Shown piece after piece: positions 11,698-26,600 of a DNA stretch of 64,000 bases. Source of the DNA: Synaphobranchus kaupii (lineage: Eukaryota > Chordata > Actinopteri > Anguilliformes > Synaphobranchidae). Position numbers and translations under genes: made by a program. Every line of letters starts with the position of its first letter. The stretch's first letter is position 1. The stretch covers positions 103,242,585 to 103,306,584 of the forward strand of contig CM056377.1 in NCBI GenBank assembly GCA_029718625.1. Direction: 5' to 3'. The notes beneath the pieces are model-generated. The model was not told the DNA's origin. It did no database searches and worked only from the letters and a program-made list of their open reading frames with translations.

Positions 11698-13796
11698 TAG
11701 TGTTGGCAAGCTGGATGCAGATCCCCCTCCTAGAGCCCTCTGCACACAGCCGGCAGCAGGCTAGACCGAGGGAAGTGCGATTGGCGATTCCAGTCACAGA
11801 GCCGCACTCCTTCACATCCCTGCTGCTGACAGTTGATTCACTCCTTTTCATGCTCACTGCCTCTCATTGCTTACGCTGGCTCTTATGCATGAGTCCATCA
11901 TTAGCACACAAAGCATGATTGATGGGTTGGGATGGCCCTTTCCTCACAAGGTGGGAAATGCTGCTTTAGTGAGGGCTGGGCTGGCATGCACACCATCATT
12001 ATAGACCACAGCGGAATATTAATAGAACACCTGAAGCCGGTTTCTTTGCTGGTTTGTGGGCCGGGGTGTAGTTTGGGGGTGAGCATTTTAAAAGCACTGT
12101 TGTGATTTGTCTTAAGGAACCCATGCGCTGCAATTTAATAAATGTAATATACCACCAATACTGCAACGGCAAGGTTTTCCAGTGTTTTTAAAACCTCATA
12201 TGAAAAAAAATAAAGATTTATTTTCTCTGCACGCACCTACTCTTGGGCAGTGGACAGTGGGTAGATTTTCCCATCTTAAATTCTGGAGCTCAGTCAATTC
12301 TGTCATTGAATCCTTTTGTGTGTGAAACTGTTACAAAGAGCCAACCAGACAGATGCCATGTTGCATGCTTCTATCAGCTTACAGAAGCATTCCTCTGCAA
12401 TATAACGATGAAATATGTCATCTAAACCATCTGCCTTTTGAAAACATTGCCGATATTGCTGGATTCAGTTCAGCATTGCAATTATAAATATTTTGTGTGA
12501 TTATTTAATTTATTTGTTTACTATGTGTGGCATTATTTGGCCATTTGAAGAATGTAACGTGTGGAACTATTTTGTCACAATTTTATGAACAATTACAGTA
12601 AGCTCTGATTATTATAAATGAAATAACCCAGGAAAATAACCCCTGACCCAGAGCTTTGCTCTGCTTGCAAAAGTTAATCTGAGCTATATTAGGCTGGCAT
12701 GTTCACCGTTATTTTATCTGTGACCTCAATAATCTATCTCATGAGTCATGATGTTTTAAATTTAGCAAGATGACTGTTTGACACACATACAAAGATGTTG
12801 TTGAATGAAGTACCTGCATTGTGATAAAAAATATTTGGTTATATTGGTTATAAAAAATATTTGTGTTTCATATTAAAATGCTTTGTTTGCTTAGTGGTTT
12901 TCAAATGTAAGAATTCTTAGTCCTATCTGTCAGTATACAAATCATATTTCACCCCTAATGCAATTCCTAAGTGCAATGTTGCACTATTGCTGGTATAACC
13001 TCTGACTCTAAAATGATCTCAGTGGTTGGAAAGGAAAATGTTGATATTTCCTCTGTTAATAGACTCTACAAGAATTACAGTTTGAAGATATTTAGATGCA
13101 TTATAAAAGAATATTTAGATACATTATAAAATACTTTCTGTCACAGCTACACATGTTGCACTGTAGAGACGGGAAAAAAGCTGCAGATCCAAGGTGCTCT
13201 GAACCTCATTTTCAGTCAGATTTCCGATGAGCTGAATTGCTGAAAAACAATGAGGAAACCAAGGAAATCAAAATGACCACCCGTCATCGTCTCCAAATAA
13301 TCGCACTTGCATTATAACAGGGAAAATCGGCCTGATATTCGGCCTACTGCTGTAGAGAGTGAGCTATGGCATGAGCAATATTCACCTGGAAGTGTAATTA
13401 AGGACACTGAAACCACCCTGCAATTTTAAGGGACAATACGAATTGAGAACACTTACTGTTCCCTGCGTACGGGCTCAACTCTTGTCTGTATCTACCTCGC
13501 CACTGATAGATACACATTCATTCACTGATATCTGTTTGCATGGACAAACATGGATAAACATAGAGGTCATGCTATACAGGCAGTATGCCCAGTTTTTTGA
13601 GAAAAGGGGCTGTGGTAATTCAAGACCATTCAAGAAAAAGTTAGCGCTGTAGCTGCTATGCATAAGTCGAAAGCCGTTGTGAGAATGAGAGTCCAAATAT
13701 AAGTTGGAAGCCATTGTGAGAATGGGATCTCCATCCAACTGAAACTTCTCCTCCTGAAGGTAATCTGACTTTACAGGCACTGCTGGCACTATATTC
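11698..13796. other. Intronic sequence, nothing recognised
   Basis: Unique-looking AT-rich DNA after the end of the 22-bp array. A short internal duplication (GATATTTAGATGCATTATAA-like, 13085-13130) is the only local repeat seen. Confidence 0.5.
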
Positions 13797-13842
13797 TGTG
13801 TGTGTGTGTGCGTGCGTGTGTGTGTTTGTGTGTCTGTGTGTA
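13797..13842 (+). repeat. (TG)n microsatellite, imperfect
   Basis: About 46 bp of TG dinucleotides interrupted by CG and TT. Confidence 0.9.
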
Positions 13843-15109
13843 CTGGCAATGCAAAGCAGGCTTTACCGTCTCACACCAGGACTAAGCTTAATCATTACCC
13901 AGATCATGGATTTTCAGACTCCAACCTTGCAATCTTTGGCATGGCCCAATTAGAAAGGATTCATTATCATCTAATCAAACAGGTAAAGTTCGTGCTCCCA
14001 CCCTTCAAACCTTAAACCATAGTGGATTAGCACGTCTGTACAGCGCCGCCCTGTCCTTTTGATTGTGGCGTACTCGGAGCATCGTTGTAAAGGTTAATAA
14101 AACAGTTGGTGTCAGCTGGATGACTTTTATGACCCTCTTCAGAAACCGAGCTGATTTTAAATGGTCTTATATAAGACAGGGTGGAGAATTCTCTTCAAGG
14201 AACAGAAAGTTATATTCACTAATACTTTCCACTGCACACAGTGCAGAATCTAGTCATTATTTTTCAACATGTGAGAGCACTTTTCGTCGTACGGGGAGCA
14301 CTGTAAAAGGAGAGACGTGAGACTTCAAGTCATTTTGCCTTCTGCCTGCATTTAATTTAACAGCACTGCGGAAGGCCCAACCCACGGGGAAATGGCAGTG
14401 GTGCTGAACCTCCAGTGGCATTACTCTGGGATTCGTAGCTTGACAGATGTACTTAGCTACCATGTTTTGCAACGTGACGTATGGGGGTAAAGGGAAGTGC
14501 AAGGGCCTTTTGATTGGCGTAGGTGCCTGCGATGTGTTTGAAGAAGTGCAGAGCTGCTAAATCTGCACATTTAGACGGCGACAATTAAGGGTCAGAGAAA
14601 CAGCGGGGAACAGCAGGATGCTTTTTCTTCAGTCGGAGGCGGTGTCTGTAATGGATGTGGAAACATTGCTATAATGGTGCAGTTTATGATAATATGGGAC
14701 CTGGGGATTGTAATGTTTTGCCTGGATAGCACGGCAATCATAATATTTGCGTAGCATTTTCACAACCAAAGACAATTGTGCCTGAGATCTGGGTAGATAA
14801 GACGGTGTCTTTGCATATACATGGAGCAATTGGTGCGAAGGCTGCTGAATGTCAGCGTGTTTTGTGAGAGCGCATCTACACACTGTTCTTGAATTATCAC
14901 CACCACTGTCACCGGGTCACTCTGGGGAAATGGATTGAGGCTGTAGGCGGATGTGACAGGACATGTGGCAAAGCTGGCGAGACTCCTGCTAGACTAGGCG
15001 GGGGAAAGCTGAGAGTTGGCCACGGCACAAATATGGAGGCTGACCGCTTCTGGCTTGCCTAAGCTTGGGAGGTGGGGAATAGGAGTTCTTTTCTCAGCCT
15101 GGCGTCACC
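13843..15109. other. Intronic sequence, nothing recognised
   Basis: Mixed-composition DNA without repeats. The short open frames at 14063-14320 and 14257-14502 overlap on opposite strands and resemble no family I know. Confidence 0.5.
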
Positions 15110-15400
15110 CACACGGAAGCACGGCACGCGCATGCATTGCACGCACATATGCACGCACGTGCGTATGCACATGTGAAAACGCGCACAGGCTCCCATATAC
15201 ACACACATACATACGATATGCAGATAATGCATGTATGTATACATGCTTACCTTCTCACACACATACATGCAACATGCAAACATGCACAGCCCCCCCCACC
15301 CCCCCAAATGCCCACACGCAGGCTTCACATAATTCACAGAGATCCATGTATGCATACACAATTACAAACATGCACCTGCATGCAAACACATGCACAGTGT
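15110..15400 (+). repeat. Cryptic alternating purine-pyrimidine tract (CA, CATG, CGCA rich)
   Basis: About 290 bp dominated by CACA, CATACA, GCATGCA and CGCACG words, with a C-rich interruption near 15290-15306. Long alternating purine-pyrimidine stretches can adopt Z-DNA. Open frames on both strands here (15016-15405, 15059-15361, 15137-15523) are low-complexity by-products. Confidence 0.75.
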
Positions 15401-15669
15401 TTTAATGTGCTGGATATGCTCTGTAGAATAATCTTGACTCATCACTACACTCACCAGGTCCACGGCTATCAGGCAGCAATAATTCCCCCGAATACAGCCT
15501 TTGCTGACCTCACTTCAAATTAGTGCTGTTATTCCTTTTATTAGAGATATATGTATACAATAATTAATAATATATATTAATATCAGTCATTTTAATTTCC
15601 CATTCTTACTACATATTGTTTGTGTAGTCACAGTGGTTTAAATATGGCCATATATTCTAAGTACTGTAT

Positions 15670-15678
15670 ATGTGTGTG

Positions 15679-15722
<44 letters not shown>
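15670..15722 (+). repeat. (TG)n microsatellite
   Basis: About 53 bp of TG with a single CG interruption near 15685. Confidence 0.95.
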
Positions 15723-15726
<4 letters not shown>

Positions 15727-18700
15727 AGTATACTGTTATATGCAACACTGTTACAGTACTATTACAGTACTTTCAGTACTATTACAACCTATATTAAACT
15801 GTCAAATCACATTCAGAATGAGCAGTACCGTCTGTTCACACAGCAGTCTGATGTTCCAGGATGCAGTCTCAAATTTAAAGGGTAAGTTTAACCAATAAGG
15901 ACATGTTTATATATTTTTTAATCAACACACGGTATCTGTGAACAAAAAATAAGTAAAAACAGCGGGTACACTGTGCAACTCATCTGAAACTCATCATTGC
16001 CTTTCATGTCAGCAAATAGATAGGGAATTTGAATGGATGATCAACTCGCCTTCTCTGCAGGAAGTTGTGGGCTCATTGCATATACACATGGCCATTCTGG
16101 ATGTATTAAGTCATTTATATTGCAATAACAACATCAATATTTAGTAAAGGTTTAGACAGACGGTGATTCATTATTTCCATTTCTAATTCATTTTCTTGCC
16201 TCGTTTTGCCAGACTGGAATGCAGATTTCTTTTCATGATCATAGGCATGAGATGGGAAAAAAAATCATACAAAATGCTGTGCCCAATCTTTTTTCAATTT
16301 TAGCTTGAAATATTCTTATACTCTATATGTAAAATTATATGGTTATACCATTGCATTTGTACCACAATAAGGACAAGGGGCAAAATAGTATTTTTTGGAA
16401 AATTCCCCTTTAAGCTGACTGAACTTAGGGCATGTTGAAAGTTTCTCTGAAACAATTAACAATAATTAACCTTACAGCTTTCATATAACATGTATATATA
16501 ATTGAAGCTTGAAATAAATGTCACATTTTCAGCAAAAAGCCAACTATTTTCAGATGAACCCTCAGGGAACTTGGATGCATAAACCAATCCAAGGGCTTTT
16601 ACAAAATTTAATAAATGTTTGGTGCTTGTGATTAAAAAAGCTTTTGAACTAGTGGGGGCCAACAGTATTCAAACCTCTATTCTCCCATAGAAATTCAGAG
16701 CTGGTCTTTGTCACTAGAACCATGAAAATTGAAAATGAATCTTTAAGTCCTGAAAGAGCCGGTTGATTGATCCCAGTCAAAGCTTGCCTTCTATTTAATG
16801 ATTAGTCACATGCTCTGAGGCAAAGGTTAAAACATTTCACAACTAGAAGTAATAAAAGGTTCTTTAAGCTAACCAATTAGCTTTGCTTAGGGCTCCATAA
16901 AACATTTAACCATCTGGAAGAGGTTTTCTGACTGTGGAGGAATTCCAATCTATTTATTAGTCTTATAAAGGATTTCAAACTGAAGCAGACTGTTTGCTAG
17001 TCTTTTCAGTTGTTCATCACTCTGAACAGCAGTTAACTCTTAACTAGATCACGATATACAAGTAAGTCTTACTTTTTTGTTGCTTACACAACGTTATCGG
17101 TGATGATTCAGCTCGAGATTTAATGAAAAATAATAATAAATGTAAAAGTAAAGCTCCTTAAATTTTATACTGAATTCCAAAGAACTTGTGCATTAGGAGT
17201 AGTCGATTCGAATGTTGATTCGGTTGCCAATTGCTTGGGTCAATTAGGTCATAAAGTTTACTTGAGAAATCTTAAGGCTTCACATTCAGTTTTTATGACC
17301 AAATTCTGAAACAGCAAAGACAGACATGATTGCTCCTGTCCCAGGGCAAAGTTAGAGGGTGAAGTCAAATTATATACCTGCAGATAACAATACACTGCAC
17401 ATTGGGAGTGGCCATATCACTTCCTACGTTGATTAGCACAATTTTAGGGCATTTGCAAAGGCTCAAAATGAAATTTCACTTACTGGGGTTCTATAAGATC
17501 TAGACCTTGGAGCCTTGTTGCAGATTTCTATGATTTATCAGATGGGAGCATTCAGCAGGATTAGTCAGAGATGGGCAGATGTTGCAGGGAGCTATTGCAG
17601 TATGACACATTATGAAATGGTGGAGAAATCTGTAGAATCCCGTTTTTTTTATTTTGCCCCCAGAACAACACCCAGGAAGATTGTTTTGTCAGGAGCGTTG
17701 TCAACAGGGGCGAAGGACAAGATGATTAATTGTTTGGAATAATTAAAGATGGATTCTGCCATTAAATCTGGATTTTCTGCTCTGACGATTTGTATTTCTG
17801 TATTTGGTAATTGGATTTGAGGATGATTTATTAATTTAATATATTTGCATTTTCCTACATATTCATGGATTGAATAGTCTTTTTCGAGACAAAAAGTGGA
17901 TTTTTTCCCCCAGATGTAAATCTCTTCAAAATGACATGCAGACTGTCTATTAAACAGGTATTACTGAGTTCTGTAACATGAAGTGAAAAACACTGGCGAC
18001 TGGCTAATATTAAAGCTACCTTTTCTTAGCCTGGACACAAGAGCATGCCAGCACATTCAGAATGACATTATTTACAATAAAATTCAGCGGAGCAGGAGAT
18101 AATACTAATTACGGAATGTGTTGGCACCCTGACAAAAAGGTTGATCCTATTTCTACACAAAGGCAATGTGAAAATCAAGGGGTGAGTGAAGTCCAATTTA
18201 CATTTTAGCAGGAGTAACAAGGCACAAGGGGAAAGTCACAAGAGACTGCAATGCATTTTCATGACGCCTTTTTTCCCTCGTAAAACATGAGAATATGCCA
18301 TCACCCAAGGTTAAAGGCAATGTCTTTGATCTCCTGGTGTCTCTTTTTCCTCACACACAGACGGAGATGGGGGGGGGGGGGGGGTGTACTGACACATCGT
18401 CTTAGTCTGAACATATACAGTAATGCTTTTAATACAGCAAACTATTATATGAACCATTTTTTGATAAGTAAGCCACAGATTGCCAGTCATGTGATGCTAC
18501 CGTTACAGTGACATCATTATCAGAGAGCTTTTTGGGTGAGCTGTAAGAAAGTGACAATGCTTCTTGGAGCTTCTGTGACTCTCCCACAATCAGAGAAAAG
18601 AGAAAAGTGTTGGTTGGCTATTTACTTGTCATTGTCCACGCTTCAACCAATCTGATAATGCTGAGGCATTGAGCCAGACTACAAAACTGTACCTTCAGAG

Positions 18701-21625
18701 AGTGGCGGATGTGTCAGAGGAGCACATGCATCACATAAAAAGGGACTTTTTTATAGGCAAGCATGTCAGTCAAAATGCCAATAACGATAATCCAAAAAAG
18801 GAGAAATGAAGGAGCCGATCATCAGCCGGACCGATAATCGCTCAACCCCTAGACCTTAGGAAAGCTGGGACATGACTATATGCTTTTTCTACTTGTTCTA
18901 CATCTTTTGTCATAAAATCTGCGTGCGAATAATGTATACCCAGACTACAGACGTTTTCGCCATTTCAGCGGAGGGCTGAGTATTTAAAAGACCTGGATAA
19001 CAGTCCCACACCGATGAAACGACAAAAACTAAACCCTTTCCCCAGAGTGATCATTTTAGCTTTGCTGAAAACTTTCTGGGCCCTAATCCTGCAGAACAAT
19101 GTGTAATGATTGAACTTAAACGTCAAAATTTATGTCACTGCTTTACGTGCACTTTATGCTGAGTATGAATGGAGCAGCGACACTGAGTTATGTGTCATGG
19201 AGAAAGTAGAAATAGCTTTAGTATTGCTCTGTATCGCGTGACCTTGCTGGCAAAGGGTGCAAAGATCTGTGCTGTTATTCAAATGAGATGCACTAGTTAC
19301 TCAGGCAGCGTTGCACCCTTCCTGCCCTGCAGTTACTATGCCCCATCTGTGGACTCATTTAGAGGCCATGTCTTGAACTTTGCACTGTCTCTCTTTATCG
19401 GAGCGTTCAGGTTTGTCCTCCGACTCAGTGAGAAAGTAAAGTGGTAACTCTTAAGGATATATTTCCATATTCATCCAGAGACACAGACTGAAGTTTCCAG
19501 GTAATAAGTGGTGTTAATACAGTGTTGATATTTGTTTTCAAATGAATTTTTAACTGAAAAGTAATTGTGTCATGGTGCTAATGTGAATTAACTTCTGTGT
19601 TCTTTGTGTCGTAAACAATGAGAAGCTTTATCACTACTCAGACAAGCTGGTATTTTCCACAGTGTTGAAATGTCTTATAAAATATACATACACTGTATCT
19701 ACAGTATGTATGCTTGGCAAAGGAGTATTCCTTCATAATGCAGTTAAGAGTCTATATAGAAGCATGTGTTATTCTTATTGGAATTGTAGGAAATAATTTC
19801 CAGGGAGAGTCTATTTAATGGTTAGCCTGTTGTAGAGGTTTTAACTTTTTGGATTCTGACAACAGTACTGTTGTTTAACTCCACAGCAGTCATGCCGTAT
19901 GGAGTCCTGCTATTCTAGTGAGATCAGTCAGACTATTGCAGAAGGGTTGTTTTCTCTGAAGTGGGGCGGAAGGTGCATTCCTCAGACTGAAATAAAGGCT
20001 TAGTTTGGGTACACTGCTCCAATTAAGGCTAATACTCAAAAAGCTACTTTGCAATGAAGTGAAGTGGGAAAGCGGCCCTCCAGAAGAATCTCGATTAAAT
20101 GACAGGCCTCTTCCTGCCAATTACTTTGTGTTATTTTTTATTCCAAAATGGAGGGAGATTAAAACTGTGTGTGCTCATTAGTGCTATCCCTCTAGACCCT
20201 TATCGGACCATGCCATTACAGCTATACCAATACAGGTGCATTAATATCCAGATACATTAAAGCAGATCAATTAGCTAAGTGGTACTGTAGCGAATATCAT
20301 TTTCACCCCTGTGTTTACAGTATGACGCTGGACAATGGCAGGATACTGAAATTTATTGGCAGAACACATCAACTTGAGGAATCATTGCTTTTTCTGCCTT
20401 TAGTATTAACTCCGTTTGATTGTTTTGGTTCAGGTTTCTCGTACCAAGAGAGGGACGTCAATACTTCTCCATTAAATAAATGTGTCGGAGGGAAATCTCA
20501 CGTCAAAGTCACTTACTCCTCCTATTCCCAAAGCTAATGAAAACACAATTCTAATGAACAAACTTGGAATAAATCCTAGTTTAGTCAACTGGAATGGGTT
20601 TAGCTGGATACAAATCAATTCTAACTATAAGGAGGGTGGCCCAGACACAAGAGAATTGTAAGTAAAAAGCCTTTGAAGAAAATGTCCGCTTGGATCAGCA
20701 CAATCGAACCGTTGTCCTTGCAAACCTTCATACCCACTGGGAGTAGTTGATAGGTTATCAAGTGTTTCCATGACAGCCTTTGATGGTGCAGCTATGATTT
20801 TGTGCCTGGAACAGTTCACAGTATGTCTTACATCTAAAGGGCAAATGGATTTCATATTGGGCTGAATGGAGTTGTAAATGAATATGGCAAGTTTAAGTAG
20901 AATGTCACTCAGTTTGGTTTAATGAGTACAGTCTGTCACTCACCTGTGCGCAACCTGATCAAACTACAGGGAATGTAGTACTCTGATCAGAACGTAGTAC
21001 TCTGATCAGGGATATTCCTGAATTATTCATCAGGGTGCCTGCATTTTTGTCTCCAAAACAGAAACGAATTCCGTTCATTTATAACTCAGCTCATACAAGT
21101 AAAACTCAGAGGGTAAATACTGCATCAAGAGGCAGTGCTTCAACAGCCTCAGGTGACTACTCATTGTGCCGTACTATTTTAAGCACTACAAAAAGTGTGT
21201 GTCTTTACAGCCCCAAAACAAAAATAATATGTATTTTTTTATTTATTTCAAAGCCTCTGAATCATCCCTCTCTATAGTCTATCTGTTCTCTTAATGGGGA
21301 TTCTGTGCAAAGTGACATTCATCTGTCACACTCTGAGGTAACACTACGTGGCAGGTGAAGTTGTTGGGCACTAAGGTTACTTATGCTGTGACAGTGCCGT
21401 CTGTGTCATGAACCGGGGAGCACTTTCATAACAAGAGGGTGAGCTCCAGGTGCCAACTTGCATCTATCCAGCTCCTACCCTCCGTCACCTCAGTCGTGAC
21501 TGGGCACCATTGCCAGGGGCAAGGAGCCAGGATCAGGGCGCATACCACCATCCCACCAGAGAAGAGCTTGAACACAGCATGTAGGGTGGCTGAGATCATG
21601 CTTCCCCCAAGATCTCGAACACCAT
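15723..21625. other. Intronic sequence with a poly(G) run at 18369-18384
   Basis: Nearly 6 kb with no gene or complete mobile element that I can define. It has a 16-nt G run at 18369-18384 and a small duplication at 20977-21008 (GTAGTACTCTGATCAG twice). A repeat-like phrase near 18815-18850 (CCGATAATCGCTCAACCCCT) is reminiscent of fish DNA-transposon ends but has no partner. Confidence 0.5.
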
Positions 21626-21626
21626 G

Positions 21627-22262
21627 AGCCTGTACAATAACCTCTACACAACTGCTGAGACTGTACAATAACCTCTACACAACTGCTGAACCTGTACAAT
21701 AACCTCTACACATCTGCTGAACCTCTACAATAACCTCTACACAACTGCTGAACCTGTACAATAACCTCTACACATCTGCTGAACCTCTACAATAACCTCT
21801 ACACAACTGCTGAACCTGTACAATAACCTCTACACATCTGCTGAACCTCTACAATAACCTCTACAATAACCTCTACACATCTGCTGAACCTCTACAATAA
21901 CCTCTACACATTTGCTGAACCTCTACAATAACCTCTACACACCTGCTGAACCTGTACAATAACCTCTACACATCTTCTGAACCTCTACACTAACCTGTGC
22001 ACAACTGCTGCACCTCTACAATAACATCTACACAACTGCTGAACCTATACAATAACATCTACACATCTGCTGAACCTCTACAATAACCTCTACACAACTG
22101 CTGAACCTGTACAATAACCTCTACACATCTTCTGAACCTCTACACTAACCTGTGCACAACTGCTGAACCTATACAATAACATCTACACATCTGCTGAACC
22201 TCTACACTGATTTCTACACAACTGTTGAACCTCTACACTGACCTCTACACTGCTGAACCACT
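21627..22262. repeat. 31-bp minisatellite, about 20 copies
   Basis: Units of the form CCTCTACAATAACCTCTACA followed by CAACTGCTGAA. They alternate between CCTGTACAAT and CCTCTACAAT starts, and between ACAACTGCTG and ACATCTGCTG middles. This makes a 62-bp two-unit pattern in part of the array. The right end degenerates near 22240-22262. Confidence 0.93.
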
Positions 22263-25200
22263 GCAATAGCAGGATAGAGCTGCAACAAGTTTAGAATATC
22301 TGAAATTATTCGCTTCAAAAATTTAAATGAAGGAGCTCTTCACCAAAAAAAACCTAAAACTTTAATGTTTTTAAACTGTAAAATAAGAGGTATTGGTTTT
22401 CTCATTCTGGTAATCATAATTGGTGAATGAGAACAAAACTATGTGTATAGATCTACATAGTTCAAAGTATGTGTTCCCATATGAGTAACTTCACTGAATA
22501 ATTGCTAATTACTCAAAACGACCCATGAGAATGGTTGTGAAAGAGAACAAAGTATGATTGGTAAAACTAAGGATTCTGCAAGCTGTCTGTGATAGTCACT
22601 TCTGAAATGGAGCTTAAGTATAGTAATTAAAGTGGTGTGGCTCTCCAAAGCTTGATAACAATATTAAGGGGCGTTCAGTTCTTTGGGAACAGTATAGTTG
22701 GTATGTGTTGCAAAACCCATTCCAGCTTTCACTGTGCATCAAAGCACACTGGAGGGAGTAGTTTGCTACTGTATAGGCGACAGACGCACTGATAGAGAAG
22801 CCCATTGTGGAGGTGCCAAAGCTGGTAATGTGTGAGCTTAGCTGTGCAATGCTGACGGTCCCATGCTGGATCTGTTCAAGGCTCTGTGCTGTCCGTCACA
22901 GCTGTGCTCCTGGTCTCTCCCCGTCGCTCCATCTGCCCAGACCCACCCCTCTGCCTAATCCCAGCTGTGTGGCAGGCAAACGCACCTTCAGGAACAGCAA
23001 ACTGCCAGTCAGGAGGGGGGAAAAAACAGCAGATTGGCATGTATGTGTCAGACAGTTGAAGAGATTAGCGAGGAATAGTGTATTACAGTGCTGGTTTTGA
23101 TCAGCGGTCCCTGTGATTGATGGGCTGCGTGGGGAAATGCGTCAGTAGTTTGTGGATTATTAGAGGTGCGCCTGTTACCTGGGGAGAGGGACCTGATTTA
23201 TGCATTCATTGGCTTTCCAATGAAAGAATGGTGATGGTGTCATTTTTCACAGCCACATACACACTCCACATATTGAGCTGCAGTGTATAGATTTGCGTCG
23301 GAAAAACCTTGACCTCAGGGAGCGCCACAGATGGCGTATCACGTGATGTCATCTCTTGAGAAAGCAGAGTAATGGCATAGTGCTACAATGGGGAGGTACA
23401 TTCCTTAACCATTCCATGGCTCCCCCATCAGCAGTTGTGAATGAAACTGGGTTTTCGTGTTTTGGTCCAGTTCATGGCCTCAAACTGACAGCAAACTGTG
23501 CTGACCCAATTGTGCATGAAACCCAACCTGCTCATAATCAGCTGACCTCACCAATGATACACTTGCTAAAACTGGATAGCTAACTCATGTGCTATTGTTA
23601 GTTTTTAATGGCTCATCATTTATTAACAGACTTCAGCTGTTCCATTTGGTCTAAACCAATATTCTAATCTTAACATAGTCCAATCTTAAAATAAAATTGA
23701 TAACTTCTTTGTTCAATTTTCAGGGCTTGCTAATGCTATCTGTGTTATATGACCATATCTTTGCCATCAAATATACAGTACAGTGAAAGCTTACAAAGGC
23801 GTAGGCAAAATAATAAATTGCTTGCAGTGTATATCAATTATTTAAAGTATAAAAATAAGATCATATATTAAGAGTAATATATCATCAAGTAAGATATAAT
23901 ATATTTAAAGAGTAGTATATCAACACAGCTAAATACTTCAGACGCAATGTTTTGTTTATGCACTGAATCGTCAGTGTTGACTGATGAACTGAGTTTGACC
24001 AGCATAGTAAAATATATTTTTGCAAATTAATGTAATGTACAGTAGAGAGATTAACTGTCTATATACAGCAAAATGCCAAACTGTAATACTAGTAACAAAA
24101 TCCAAACATAAGTATATGCCCTTATTTAAAACCATTTTCATATGCATACATGTCACTATGCATTTCAGTGCAGCTTTAGTAAACTCACTATTATGTGTAA
24201 TATCAAAGCAAAGACACCAGACCAAAACCTAAATTAATCATAGCTCAGACATCAATATCTGTCATTTTTCCATGATTAAATGATTAGCACTGATGCATCA
24301 ATATTGACTGCTTGTCCTTTTATTTATTCATTTATTATAAGGAACACATATGGGACATCATTTATTATAAGGAACATTAACACCTGGTGTAACAATGTAA
24401 CTTAATGGTTTTTCACTGTTTGTACAATTTGACTACTTGTGACACTTTACAGCACTGTATTGCTTAGTTCAAGCCACAGCATGGCATTGCTCCTTCATGA
24501 CCTGTCACCTGCTACACTGTAGCCACCACCAGCTTTGTATATCAAGGATTAAACATGCAAGGCCTTTATGGGCTGAATTCCACTGTTCTTGGGAATAGGC
24601 AGAATGAGTTCCATTTATTAGCTTTGACCTAAATGAGATGAGACAATCAAAGCCGTTAAAGCAAAGAACAGATTGAGAGCCATAGTGACCTAGATACCAG
24701 TGATTTGAAGTGCAGGCATACTGTACAACACATTTACTTGCTGGGCTGTCTAATTTAATAAAGTGCCATCATAGCCATCTCCACTCTAATGAAAATTATA
24801 TTACAATGGCTCTCACAGAGGCAGAAATGCATTTGCTGTTGCAATTCTTTCAAATTCAGCCTTTGTTCAAGATGTTTATAGGGCATTTACAACAGAGCTA
24901 TCCTTCAGTTTTGATATACTCTTTGTTTTTGTCGTTTTATGAATGTGTTGTCTTTAAATTCTCAACCTTATTTTTTTTAAAAACAAGAATGCAAATTAAA
25001 GGTGTGAGTGATCTATTGAGATGCATGCAGCGTGATGGTATCTACACAATATGTACCTCCAGATCAGCCTTTCTGTATTCCAATAGTGTCCTCTACCTTT
25101 GCTGCTATTAATATGCACAGTATATTCACAGCATAGGAATAGCAGGGAAGGGGAGCCGTATCTCGATACAGATGGTGAGGGTCGGCAAAGGAGGGGACGT

Positions 25201-26600
25201 GTTTGTCTTACGGAAGCATCTTGGTGACTCCAGAAAGGTGACTTGTGTAACCCTCAGCTGATGGGGACTTTGGTGTTGAGTTGGAGCAGCAGGCACAGGC
25301 CCACAATTATCATTTGCCTTTGTTGTGGAGGACATTCACAAGAAGCTGAACCAACAATGAACATCACACGCTTGCTTTCTAAGCCTTCCCTGGCGCTGTC
25401 TTCCAGTTAGCAGGAGATGATTTATGGGGATTAAGTTTGCTTTTTGGCAGGAAGCTACTTATGGGCATCCAATTTACCACCCCCACCCCAAAGTATACAG
25501 TATTTTCTTAGCATTGTAAATAATCCTAGAAATGTAAAGCATTTCATATTTAATCTGTGTATTCTAAACAGCAGTAGCAGGTCATTGTGTAAAATGCATA
25601 TATGAATAAGGCTTTTGCGGCATCTGCTATTGCAAATAGTTTCCCTTGCCAATTTTGTGTCTCATGCTTGGAACCACCTGAATTTTGATTTCATATTTTG
25701 CTAAGTTGCCTGGTACTGACACTTTAATGCCCAAATAGCAATGACAGTGGTGACAAGATCTCACCCCTTCCAACTTTTTTTTACATCAAAAAACAAATCA
25801 AACAAATTTATTAAATATTAAATATTCAGTTAATTTATAAAGTTGTTATGTAGACTCATATAGCATTTTTGCTATATTGTGCATTTATGCTTTTATTTTC
25901 ATCCTATGACTACACATTTTAGATAGACCTGTTTGAATGCAATTACGTAAACATTGATCTGGTTTAATTGAAGTAGTAGCTGTGCATGCTACAGTATCTT
26001 ATATTACTTCTACAGAATTAAAATCCTTATAAAGTTGGCAATGTCAAGCTGACTGCCCTCAAGAGATGCAGATGCTGAATATTTAGCAGGGTTTATTTGC
26101 TTAGCAGGTTGCCTTATCAGAGTGAGGGTCTATATTCTTTAGTGGGTCTCAAAGTTTAAACATCTACCTCTTTCAGATGTCCCCTCTTTATTTCCAGGAT
26201 TTCCAGCTGCTTATATCGGAATGATTTGGTCTGAAAAATTGTCTTCTTTATCCAAACTGCCGTGCTAAAATATTTATAAGGTTACTGTTTCCCATTTAAA
26301 GACCCGCTTTGGCACATGACAGTGGTATGTTGTAAGAACTAGACTCCATACAACTCCTCCTACTGGGAAACCTCTTTACATTCAGCCCCATTTCTGCATT
26401 CAGCCATCTCCCCCTACTATCATCAGGAGAAAAAGTCTTCTGTCACAGTTATAATTTAGGTGGGTCCACATTAATGATAAAATAACTCATACATCTCCTC
26501 AGATCATACAAGCAAATATAAAGCAAACTGTTTTAAGCCAAATGTCATTTGATCATTTCTTTTCAATTTTTTTTCAAAATCTACATGTTACAAAGCAAAA
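22263..26600. other. Intronic sequence, nothing recognised
   Basis: About 4.3 kb of AT-rich DNA. The 133-codon frame at 24710-25111 is AT-driven and lacks any domain. A short duplication (TTTATTATAAGGAACA, 24331-24375) was seen. No transposon ends were found. Confidence 0.5.

Noticed and set aside
24710..25111. 133-codon plus-strand frame
   Set aside because: Same reasons: AT-rich chance frame without a domain.
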